Assembly (NCBI RefSeq): GCF_023544665.1
Contig: NZ_JAMJFL010000009.1
Coordinates: 186,001-250,000 of the forward strand
Direction of reading: 5' to 3'
Source: Streptomyces sp. YS415
GTDB lineage: Bacteria; Actinomycetota; Actinomycetes; Streptomycetales; Streptomycetaceae
Length of the DNA stretch: 64,000 bases
Under the pieces are notes generated by a model, which worked only from the letters and a program-made list of their open reading frames with translations, searched no databases and was not told the DNA's origin. Below, piece after piece: positions 8,216 to 15,637 of the stretch; within the stretch, counting starts at the first letter, position 1; each line of letters begins with the position of its first letter. The translations under genes were made by a program, and so were the position numbers.

Positions 8216-11200
8216 GTGTTTCACGTGAAACCAATCGATCCGCGTCTGCTGCGATACGCCCGGGCCACCCGGCTGTTCCTGGTGGCCGTGGTCGGCCTGG
8301 GCGTGGTCGGGGCGCTGCTGGTCATCGCGCAGGCCATGCTCATCGCCGAGGTGGTGGTGGGCGCCTTCCAGCACGGGCTGCCGGTGAGCGGACTCACCAC
8401 TCCCCTGCTGCTGCTCGTGACCGTCGCCCTCGGCCGCGCTCTCGTGGCCTGGCTCACCGAGCTCGCTGCGCACCGGGCGAGCGCCGCGGTGAAGTCGGAG
8501 CTGCGCGGGCGGCTGCTGGAGCGTGCCGCCGCGCTCGGCCCGGGGTGGCTCGGCGGACAGCGGACCGGATCGCTGGTCGCCCTCGCGACCCGGGGCGTCG
8601 ACGCGCTCGATGACTACTTCTCGCGCTATCTGCCGCAGCTGGGGCTCGCGGTGGTGGTGCCGGTGGCGGTGCTCGCGCGGATCGTCACCGAGGACTGGGT
8701 CTCGGCGGCCATCATCGTCGGCACCCTTCCGCTGATCCCGGTCTTCATGATGCTGATCGGCTGGGCCACCCAGTCCCGGATGGACCGCCAGTGGCGGCTG
8801 CTGTCCCGGCTGTCCGGGCACTTCCTGGACGTCGTGGCGGGGCTGCCGACGCTGAAGGTGTTCGGCCGGGCCAAGGCGCAGGCCGAGTCGATCCGGCGGA
8901 TCACCGGCGAGTACCGGCAGGCGACCATGCGGACGCTGCGGATCGCCTTCCTGTCCTCCTTCGCGCTGGAACTGCTGGCGACGATCTCCGTGGCGCTGGT
9001 CGCCGTGACGATCGGCATGCGGCTCGTCCACGGGGAGATGGACCTCTACGTCGGTCTGGTCATCCTCGTGCTCGCGCCCGAGGCGTATCTGCCGCTGCGC
9101 CAGGTGGGCGCGCAGTACCACGCGGCGGCGGAGGGTCTTGCGGCGGCGGAGGAGATCTTCGCCGTGCTGGAGACGCCGGTGCCGGAGTCGGGGAGCGGGG
9201 CGGTGCCCTCGGGCGCGCTGGCCTTCGAGGGCGTGACCGTCCGCTACCCCGGCCGGTTCGGGGACGCCCTGTCGGACGTGTCCTTCGTCGTCCAGCCCGG
9301 GGAGACCGTGGCCCTCGTGGGGCCGAGCGGCGCGGGCAAGTCGACGCTGCTGAACGTGCTGCTCGGATTCGTGCGCCCCGCCGAGGGTCGGGTCCGGATC
9401 GGCGGCGCCGACCTCACGGGACTGGACCTGGAGCGGTGGCGGTCGATGATCGCGTGGGTGCCGCAGCGGCCGCACCTGTTCGCGGGGACCATCGCCGAGA
9501 ACGTCCGCCTGGCCCGCCCCAACGCCGACGACACCGCCGTGGCGCGGGCGCTGGAGGAGGCGGGGGCGCGGGAGTTCGTGGCCGCGCTGCCCCAGGGCGC
9601 CGACACCGTGCTCGGCGAGGACGGCGCCGGGCTGTCCGCCGGGCAGCGGCAGCGGCTGGCGCTGGCCCGGGCGTTCCTCGCGGACCGGCCGGTGCTGCTG
9701 CTCGACGAGCCGACGGCCGCGCTGGACGGCGCGACGGAGGCGGAGATCGTGACGGCGGTGCGCCGGCTGGCCGTGGGCCGCACGGTCCTGCTGGTCGTGC
9801 ACCGTCCCGCACTGCTGGGCATCGCGGACCGGGTGATCCGATTGGCGGAGCCGGCGGCAGCCGCGTCCGCGGCCGGTCCCGGGGCCCCCGCGCAGCGAAC
9901 CGCGGCCGTCTCCCCGCCCCCGGTCACCCACGTCACCGAGGAAGCGGCAGCCGAGGCCCACGGCACGCAGTCCCCGACAGCCGCCGGCGGCGTACTCGCT
10001 CGCGTCCGGGCGATGTCCGGAGCCCGGCGAGGGCGGCTCGCTCTCGCGCTGCTGCTCGCGAGTCTCGCGCTCGGCAGTGCCGTCGGGCTGATGGCCACCT
10101 CCGGCTGGCTGATCTCCCGGGCCTCGCAGCAGCCGCCCGTGCTCCACCTGATGGTGGCCGTCACGGCGACCCGCGCCTTCGGTATCGGACGCGCCGTCTT
10201 CCGGTACGCCGAGCGGCTGGTGTCCCACGACGCGGTCCTGCGGATGCTCGCCGACACCCGGGTCGCCGTCTACCGGCGCCTGGAGCGGCTCGCGCCCGCC
10301 GGGCTGCGCACGGCACGGCGCGGCGACCTGCTGTCACGGCTGGTCGCCGACGTGGACGCGCTCCAGGACTACTGGCTGCGCTGGCTGCTGCCCGCCGGTG
10401 CGGCGACCGTCGTGTCCGTGCTGTCCGTCGGCTTCACGGCCTGGCTGCTCCCGGAGGCCGGCGCGGTACTCGCCGTCGGCCTGCTGGCGGCCGGCGCCGG
10501 CGTCCCGCTGCTCACCGGTGCCGTCGCCCGGCGCGCCGAGCACCGGCTGGCCCCCGCCCGCGGTGTGCTGGCGACCCGGGTGACCGATCTGCTCACCGGA
10601 ACCGCCGAGCTGACCGTCGCCGGCGCCCTGCCCGCCCGTACCGCCGAGGCACGCCGGGCCGACGGGACGCTCACCCGGATCGCCTCGCGCGCCGCCACCG
10701 CCACCGCGCTCGGTGACGGGCTCACCGCGCTGCTCTGCGGCCTGACGGTCGCCGCCGCCGCCCTCGTGGGCGCCCAGGGTGTCGCCGACGGGCGGCTGAG
10801 CGGGGTCGCGATGGCCGTCGTGGTGCTCACCCCGCTGGCCGCCTTCGAGGCGGTCCTCGGACTGCCGCTCGCCGTGCAGTACCGGCAGCGGGTGCGCAGG
10901 AGCGCCGAGCGGGTCCTCGAGGTGCTGGACGCCCCCGAGCCCGTACGGGAGCCGAAGCGGCCCCGGCAGGCGCCCGCCTCGCCGTTCCCGGTCGTGCTCA
11001 CGGACCTGGCCGCCCGGCACGCCGGGCAGGACCGGGACGCGCTCGCGGGCCTGGACCTGACCCTGGAGGAGGGCCGCCGGATCGCCGTGGTCGGGCCGTC
11101 CGGTTCCGGCAAGACGACGCTGGCCCAGGTGCTGCTGCGCTTCCTGGACGCACGGGCGGGCGGGTACACGCTCGGCGGCGTCGACGCCCACCGCCTCGAC

Positions 11201-11734
11201 GGCGACGACGTACGGCGGCTGGTGGGGCTGTGCGCCCAGGACGCGCACCTCTTCGACAGCTCCGTGCGCGAGAACCTGCTCCTCGCCAGGAAGGACGCCG
11301 ACGAGGAGGCGCTGCGCGACGCCCTGCGGCGGGCCCGGCTGCTGGAGTGGGCCGACGCACTGCCCGACGGGCTCGACACGCTGGTCGGCGAGCACGGGGC
11401 CCGGCTCTCCGGCGGGCAGCGGCAGCGGTTGGCGCTGGCCCGCGCCCTGCTCGCCGACTTCCCCGTGCTGGTGCTCGACGAGCCCGCCGAACATCTCGAC
11501 CTGCCCACCGCCGACGCGCTCACCGCCGATCTGCTGGCAGCCACCGAGGGCCGTACGACCCTGCTGATCACCCACCGGCTGGCCGGGCTCGAAGCGGTGG
11601 ACGAGGTCGTCGTGCTCGATCAGGGACGGGTGGTCCAGCGCGGCCCCTACGCGCGGCTCGCGGCGGTCGAGGGGCCGTTGCGGGCCATGGTGGAACGGGA
11701 GGAGGAGGCGGACCTGTTGGTGTCGGTGGGGTAG
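8216..11734 (+). CDS. cydCD: CydDC fused heterodimeric ABC exporter for cytochrome bd assembly
   Basis: The 1172-residue protein fuses the CydD and CydC half-transporters, which are separate genes in E. coli. Each half has a six-helix membrane domain and an ATPase. The first Walker A (GPSGAGKS) is at 369-376 with the signature LSAGQRQRLALARAF. The second Walker A (GPSGSGKT) is at about 960 with LSGGQRQRLALARAL. An Ala/Pro-rich linker at about 550-600 joins them. CydDC exports thiols and is needed for bd oxidase maturation. It starts 3 bases after cydB. Its first codons (GTG TTT CAC GTG AAA) are formed by a perfect parS site. Confidence 0.95.
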   Translation: MFHVKPIDPRLLRYARATRLFLVAVVGLGVVGALLVIAQAMLIAEVVVGAFQHGLPVSGLTTPLLLLVTVALGRALVAWLTELAAHRASAAVKSELRGRLLERAAALGPGWLGGQRTGSLVALATRGVDALDDYFSRYLPQLGLAVVVPVAVLARIVTEDWVSAAIIVGTLPLIPVFMMLIGWATQSRMDRQWRLLSRLSGHFLDVVAGLPTLKVFGRAKAQAESIRRITGEYRQATMRTLRIAFLSSFALELLATISVALVAVTIGMRLVHGEMDLYVGLVILVLAPEAYLPLRQVGAQYHAAAEGLAAAEEIFAVLETPVPESGSGAVPSGALAFEGVTVRYPGRFGDALSDVSFVVQPGETVALVGPSGAGKSTLLNVLLGFVRPAEGRVRIGGADLTGLDLERWRSMIAWVPQRPHLFAGTIAENVRLARPNADDTAVARALEEAGAREFVAALPQGADTVLGEDGAGLSAGQRQRLALARAFLADRPVLLLDEPTAALDGATEAEIVTAVRRLAVGRTVLLVVHRPALLGIADRVIRLAEPAAAASAAGPGAPAQRTAAVSPPPVTHVTEEAAAEAHGTQSPTAAGGVLARVRAMSGARRGRLALALLLASLALGSAVGLMATSGWLISRASQQPPVLHLMVAVTATRAFGIGRAVFRYAERLVSHDAVLRMLADTRVAVYRRLERLAPAGLRTARRGDLLSRLVADVDALQDYWLRWLLPAGAATVVSVLSVGFTAWLLPEAGAVLAVGLLAAGAGVPLLTGAVARRAEHRLAPARGVLATRVTDLLTGTAELTVAGALPARTAEARRADGTLTRIASRAATATALGDGLTALLCGLTVAAAALVGAQGVADGRLSGVAMAVVVLTPLAAFEAVLGLPLAVQYRQRVRRSAERVLEVLDAPEPVREPKRPRQAPASPFPVVLTDLAARHAGQDRDALAGLDLTLEEGRRIAVVGPSGSGKTTLAQVLLRFLDARAGGYTLGGVDAHRLDGDDVRRLVGLCAQDAHLFDSSVRENLLLARKDADEEALRDALRRARLLEWADALPDGLDTLVGEHGARLSGGQRQRLALARALLADFPVLVLDEPAEHLDLPTADALTADLLAATEGRTTLLITHRLAGLEAVDEVVVLDQGRVVQRGPYARLAAVEGPLRAMVEREEEADLLVSVG
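8218..8231. other. parS: parS site overlapping the cydCD start
   Basis: GTTTCACGTGAAAC matches the Streptomyces parS consensus exactly. It begins at the third base of the cydCD GTG start codon, so it dictates the N-terminal FHVK. ParB binding here would sit directly on the translation start of cydCD. Confidence 0.9.
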
Positions 11735-11879
11735 CGGCCGGCGCCGCTTCCCGGGGCCCGCTCGACGGCACCGCCGCAGTGCCATCAGACCGCCCCGCTG
11801 GTCCGTCCGGACCAACCGTTCCCCCAGCCGTACGAGTTGAACAGGACCGCGCGACCCCGGCCGGGCCACGATCGCTGAC

Positions 11880-12932
11880 ATGCGCTCATCTCGCCGTCAT
11901 CCCTTGCTCGTTCCGGTGCTGCTGTGCGCGGTGGCCGTGCTCGCGGCCCGTCCCAGCGACGCCGCCGACCCGGGCGGCGACTCCGACTCGGGGCTCAGCG
12001 CCCAGGTGGCGCGGCTGTACGAGGACGCCGCCCTTGCGACCCAGCAGTACGAGGCGGGGCGCCGGGAGGCGGAGGAGCAGCGGGCGCGGGCGCGGGAGCT
12101 GGAGGTGCTGCTCGACCGGCAGCGGCAGGAGATCGGCGGCCTGCACGAGGACCTCGGCCGGATCGCGCGCGCCCAGTACCGCGACGGCGGCGGCATGCCC
12201 GCCACCGCGCAGATCATCCTCGCCGACAGCCCCGACGAGCTGATGCGCGGTCAGCATGCCTTCTCGCGGTCGAAGCTGGCCGTCGACAACGCCATCGACA
12301 AGAGCCGCAGGGCCGAGGCGCGGCTCGCCGCGGACGAGGAGAAGGCCCGGACGGCCTGGGAGGAGCTGGAGGAGCGCAACGCCGAACTCGCCGCGATGAA
12401 GACGGACATCGAGCGGAAACTCGAAGAGGCCCGTCGCCGGTTGCAGGACCGCGCCGACACCTCGGTGGCGGCCGGGGCGTGCCGGGGCGCGGTACGGCTC
12501 GACCAGCCGGAGACCCACTTCACCCAGCCCTGGGTCGCGCCCCTGGAGACGTACGCGCTGTCCGCGTCCTACGGCAGCGGCGGGAAGCGCTGGGCCCGGC
12601 GGCACACCGGTCAGGACTTCGCGGTCCCGATCGGCACTCCGGTGCGGGCGGTCGGCGCGGGGCGGGTGGTGCGGGTCTCGTGCGGGGGGCCGTTCGGCGT
12701 CGAGGTCGTGCTGGAGCATGCCGGGGGCTACTACACGCAGTACGCCCATCTCGCGGCCGTGGCCGTCGACCAGGGGGAGCGGGTGGGCGTCGGTCAGTGG
12801 ATCGGGCAGTCCGGCACCAGCGGCAACTCCACGGGGCCGCATCTGCACTTCGAGGTGCGGGTCACCCCGGAATCGGGATCGGCGGTCGACCCGGCCGCCT
12901 GGCTGGCGGCTCGGGACGTGCGCATCGGGTAG
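11880..12932 (+). CDS. Secreted M23 peptidase with coiled-coil domain
   Basis: The 350-residue protein begins with a signal peptide (MRSSRRHPLLVPVLLCAVAVLAARPSDA cleaved near 28). A long charged coiled coil follows at about 40-195, and then a LytM/M23 zinc endopeptidase domain. Zinc ligands are visible as HTGQD (H242, D246) and HLHF (H321, H323). Such proteins cut cell-wall peptide cross-links, or activate other hydrolases like EnvC/NlpD. The zinc ligands are intact here, so catalysis is plausible. Its stop lies one base from the stop of the convergent HAD gene. Confidence 0.88.
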   Translation: MRSSRRHPLLVPVLLCAVAVLAARPSDAADPGGDSDSGLSAQVARLYEDAALATQQYEAGRREAEEQRARARELEVLLDRQRQEIGGLHEDLGRIARAQYRDGGGMPATAQIILADSPDELMRGQHAFSRSKLAVDNAIDKSRRAEARLAADEEKARTAWEELEERNAELAAMKTDIERKLEEARRRLQDRADTSVAAGACRGAVRLDQPETHFTQPWVAPLETYALSASYGSGGKRWARRHTGQDFAVPIGTPVRAVGAGRVVRVSCGGPFGVEVVLEHAGGYYTQYAHLAAVAVDQGERVGVGQWIGQSGTSGNSTGPHLHFEVRVTPESGSAVDPAAWLAARDVRIG

Positions 12933-12933
12933 G

Positions 12934-13824
12934 TCACAGGCCGTGCTCGGCCAGCAGCCGTTCGATCACGACCGCGACCCCGTCCTCGTTGTTGGCGACG
13001 GTCCGGCCGGAGGCGGCGGCGACCACGTCCGGGTGGGCGTTGCCCATCGCGAACGAGCGGCCGGCCCAGGTGAGCATCTCGACGTCGTTCGGCATGTCGC
13101 CGAAGGCGACGACCTCCTCGTGCGAGATCCCGCGCTCGGCGCAGCACAGGGCGAGGGTGCTGGCCTTGGAGACGTCGGGGCCGCTGATCTCCAGCAGGGC
13201 GCTCGGGCTGGAGCGGGTGACATTGGCTCGGTCGCCGATGGCCAGGCGGGCCATGGTGAGGAAGGCGTCCGGGTCGATGTCGGCGTGGTAGGCGAGGATC
13301 TTGAGCACCGGCTCGTCGGCGCTCGGGGCGTCCTCGGCGAGCAGCCGCTCGGCGGGCGCCAGGCTGTCCGGGATCTCCATGTGCAGCTTGGGATACTCCG
13401 GCTCCTGGTGGAAGCCGTACGTCTGCTCGACCGCGTAGACGGTGCCGGGCGCCGCGTCCCGCAGGTGCCGTACGGCGTCCAGGGCGTTCTCCCGGGCCAG
13501 CTCGCGCACCTTCACGAACCGGTGGGCGCCGGGGCCGCCGTGCAGGTCGACCACCGCGGCGCCGTTGCCGCAGATCGCCAGGCCGTGGCCGTGGACGTGG
13601 TCGCTGACGACGTCCATCCAGCGGGCCGGCCGGCCGGTCACGAAGAAGACCTCGATGCCCGCCTCCTCGGCGGCGGCGAGGGCCGCGACCGTACGCGGGG
13701 AGACCGACTTGTCGTCCCGCAGCAGCGTGCCGTCGAGATCGGTGGCGATCAGCCGGGGCGGGAGGGTGGCGGCCGGGGTCTCGTGCTGTCGAGTCGCTGA
13801 GGTCACCGGGCCATTGTCCCGCAT
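12934..13824 (-). CDS. HAD hydrolase, Cof-type phosphatase
   Basis: This 296-residue protein has the HAD motif I DLDGTLL with the nucleophilic Asp near residue 28, motif II VTGR, and the C-terminal GDMPNDVEML typical of Cof/type IIB phosphatases. It hydrolyses small phosphate esters such as sugar phosphates or cofactors, with unknown substrate. A paralogue with the same motifs lies at 22311-23108. The ATG at 13824 is used, but a GTG six codons later (13806) is also possible. It ends tail to tail with the M23 peptidase gene. Confidence 0.88.
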   Translation of the reverse strand: MRDNGPVTSATRQHETPAATLPPRLIATDLDGTLLRDDKSVSPRTVAALAAAEEAGIEVFFVTGRPARWMDVVSDHVHGHGLAICGNGAAVVDLHGGPGAHRFVKVRELARENALDAVRHLRDAAPGTVYAVEQTYGFHQEPEYPKLHMEIPDSLAPAERLLAEDAPSADEPVLKILAYHADIDPDAFLTMARLAIGDRANVTRSSPSALLEISGPDVSKASTLALCCAERGISHEEVVAFGDMPNDVEMLTWAGRSFAMGNAHPDVVAAASGRTVANNEDGVAVVIERLLAEHGL

Positions 13825-13901
13825 ATGCCTGCACGCCCGTGCGGGAGTGTGCGCATCTGAGTGGGAACGGTGCGATGGGCTCCGCCACCGAGCCGGGCAT
13901 C

Positions 13902-13927
13902 CCCCCTTGGCGGCCCCGTTAAGGGGG
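13902..13927. terminator. Hairpin downstream of the LLM oxidoreductase gene
   Basis: CCCCCTT (13902-13908) pairs with AAGGGGG (13921-13927) around a 12-base loop. It lies just past the stop of the minus-strand LLM gene and fits a factor-independent terminator without a U tract. Confidence 0.45.
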
Positions 13928-13942
13928 CACCCGCCGTGGTCC

Positions 13943-14845
13943 TCAGCCCAGCTGGGCCGTTGCCTCCATCGCGATCTGCTCGAAGACCTTCTCGTCCGCG
14001 GCGAAGTCCGAGTCCGGGACCGGCCAGTGGATCACGATCTCCGTGAAGCCCAGCGCGCGGTGGCGGCCCGCGAAGTCGACGAACGCGTCGAGGGAGTCGA
14101 GTGGACGCGCCCGGTCCGGGGTGAACCCGGTGAGCAGGGTCCTGTCCAGGGAGGCCGCGTCCCGGCCGATCGCCGCGCAGGCGTCCGCGAGCCGGTCCAG
14201 CTGCCCGCGCAGGGCCTGGACCGACTGCTGGGGCGTGCCGTTCTCGTACAGCTTCGGGTCGCCCGTGGTGACCCAGGCCTGCCCGTGGCGGGCGGCGAGC
14301 CGCAGTCCGCGCGGGCCGGTCGCGGCGACCGCGAAGGGCAGGCGGGGGCGCTGGACGCAGCCGGGGATGTTCCGGGCCTCGTGCGCGGAGTAGAAGTCGC
14401 CCTCGTAGGACACGGCGTCCTCGGTCAGCAGCTTGTCCAGGAGCGGTACGAACTCGGCGAGCCGATCGGCCCGCTCGCGCGGGGTCCACGGCTCCTGGCC
14501 GAGGGCGGTGGCGTCGAAGCCCGTGCCACCGGCGCCGATGCCGAGCGTGACGCGGCCGCCGGAGATGTCGTCGAGCGAGATCAGCTCCTTGGCGAGGGTC
14601 ACCGGATGCCGGAAGTTCGGGGAGGTGACCAGGGTGCCGAGGCGGAGCCGGTCCGTGACGGCCGCGGCGGCGGTCAGCGTCGGTACGGCACCGAACCACG
14701 GGCCGTCCCGGAAGCTGCGCCAGGACAGGTGGTCGTAGGTGTAGGCGGTGTGGAAGCCGAGCTGTTCCGCCCGCTGCCAAGCCTGACGGCTCCCCTCGTG
14801 CCACCGGCGGTACGGGAGGATCACGGTGCTCAGACGCAGACTCAT
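13943..14845 (-). CDS. LLM-class (luciferase-like) flavin/F420-dependent oxidoreductase
   Basis: The 300-residue protein is a bacterial-luciferase-like TIM barrel. Typical blocks are AWQRAEQLGFHTAYTYDHLSWR near the N-terminus, LRLGTLVTSPNFRHPVTLAKELISLDDISGGRVTLGIGAGG, and HRALGFTEIVIHWPVPDS near the C-terminus. These enzymes use FMN or coenzyme F420 to oxidise or reduce small molecules. Streptomyces makes F420, so F420 is plausible. The substrate is unknown. It lies 40 bases downstream of kptA on the same strand, with a parS site in the gap. Confidence 0.85.
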   Translation of the reverse strand: MSLRLSTVILPYRRWHEGSRQAWQRAEQLGFHTAYTYDHLSWRSFRDGPWFGAVPTLTAAAAVTDRLRLGTLVTSPNFRHPVTLAKELISLDDISGGRVTLGIGAGGTGFDATALGQEPWTPRERADRLAEFVPLLDKLLTEDAVSYEGDFYSAHEARNIPGCVQRPRLPFAVAATGPRGLRLAARHGQAWVTTGDPKLYENGTPQQSVQALRGQLDRLADACAAIGRDAASLDRTLLTGFTPDRARPLDSLDAFVDFAGRHRALGFTEIVIHWPVPDSDFAADEKVFEQIAMEATAQLG

Positions 14846-14869
14846 GAATCGAGCGTATGCGCCCGCACC

Positions 14870-14883
14870 GTTTCACGTGAAAC
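14870..14883. other. parS: parS site between kptA and the LLM gene
   Basis: GTTTCACGTGAAAC matches the Streptomyces parS consensus exactly, and the palindrome extends one base each side. It lies in the 40-base gap between two minus-strand genes. Confidence 0.9.
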
Positions 14884-14885
14884 GG

Positions 14886-15461
14886 TCACCGTGCGCCGTG
14901 GCGCGACTCCGGAAAGCGCAGGTACCAGGGCGGGACCTCCCTGGTCAGCCAGACGCCGTTCGCGCTGACGTGGAAGACATGGCCGTCGCGGTGCATGGCG
15001 CCCGCGTCGACGGACAGGACGACCGGACGGCCCCGGCGGGCGCCCACCCGGGTCGCCGTCTCACGGTCGGCCGAGAGATGGACGTCATGGCGGTTCATGG
15101 GGCGCAGCCCTTCCGCGCGGATCGCCTCCAGGGAGCCCGCCACGGTGCCGTGGTACAGGTACGGCGGCGGGGTCGCCGGGGGCAGGCCCAGCTCGACCTC
15201 GATGCTGTGGCCCTGGCTGGCCCGGATGCGGGTGCCGTCGACGGCGAACCGGCGTTTGTCGTTCGTGGCGACCACGTGGTCCAGCTCTTCCCGGGTGAAC
15301 CGGAAGCCGTGTGCCGCCGCCGCGGCGATGAGGGTGTCGATCTCCACCCAGCCGCCCTCGTCGAGGGCGAGGCCGATGCGCTCGGGCTGATGGCGGAGGT
15401 GCTTGGAGAGGTACTTGGACACCCTCACCGTGCGGCGGTCGTCGATGGGTCTGTCTTCCAT
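14886..15461 (-). CDS. kptA: RNA 2'-phosphotransferase (KptA/Tpt1)
   Basis: Tpt1/KptA transfers a 2'-phosphate from RNA to NAD+, giving ADP-ribose cyclic phosphate. The 191-residue protein shows the family blocks VSKYLSKHLRHQPE near the N-terminus, LYHGTV, GLRPMNRHDVHLS and FHVSANGVWLT. The basic and ADP-ribosyltransferase-like residues are therefore in place. Bacteria lack the eukaryotic tRNA-splicing pathway that makes the substrate, so its cellular role is unclear. The ATG at 15461 is used. Its GAGGAG is unusually close, and the frame stays open upstream. A DnaA-box cluster lies in its upstream region. Confidence 0.88.
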   Translation of the reverse strand: MEDRPIDDRRTVRVSKYLSKHLRHQPERIGLALDEGGWVEIDTLIAAAAAHGFRFTREELDHVVATNDKRRFAVDGTRIRASQGHSIEVELGLPPATPPPYLYHGTVAGSLEAIRAEGLRPMNRHDVHLSADRETATRVGARRGRPVVLSVDAGAMHRDGHVFHVSANGVWLTREVPPWYLRFPESRHGAR

Positions 15462-15517
15462 CTCCTCAGGGTGGCGGGAGAGACCTGGATCACGCGAATG
15501 ATTTTGCCGACGATGTT

Positions 15518-15571
15518 TGATCCACAGGCAAGTGTGGTTATCCACAGGGGAATTGACGGTTCTGTGGACAA
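15518..15571. other. Cluster of three DnaA boxes
   Basis: Within 54 bp lie TGATCCACA (15518-15526), a perfect TTATCCACA (15538-15546) and, on the other strand, TGTGGACAA (15563-15571), the complement of the preferred Streptomyces box TTGTCCACA. The cluster sits between the kptA start and the end of the next minus-strand gene. It could bind DnaA and titrate it or control kptA. Confidence 0.65.
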
Positions 15572-15637
15572 CAAGCCGTCAGATCAAGGGATTTCGTCAA
15601 GTTCGCCCGAACAAGGGCAGCTTGCCCAACTCCCTTT

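Noticed and set aside
7181..10228. Very long minus-strand frame opposite cydB and cydCD
   Set aside because: It is antisense to well-supported cyd genes and its residue composition (Gln/Gly/Arg/His-rich) is typical of an antisense GC-rich frame.
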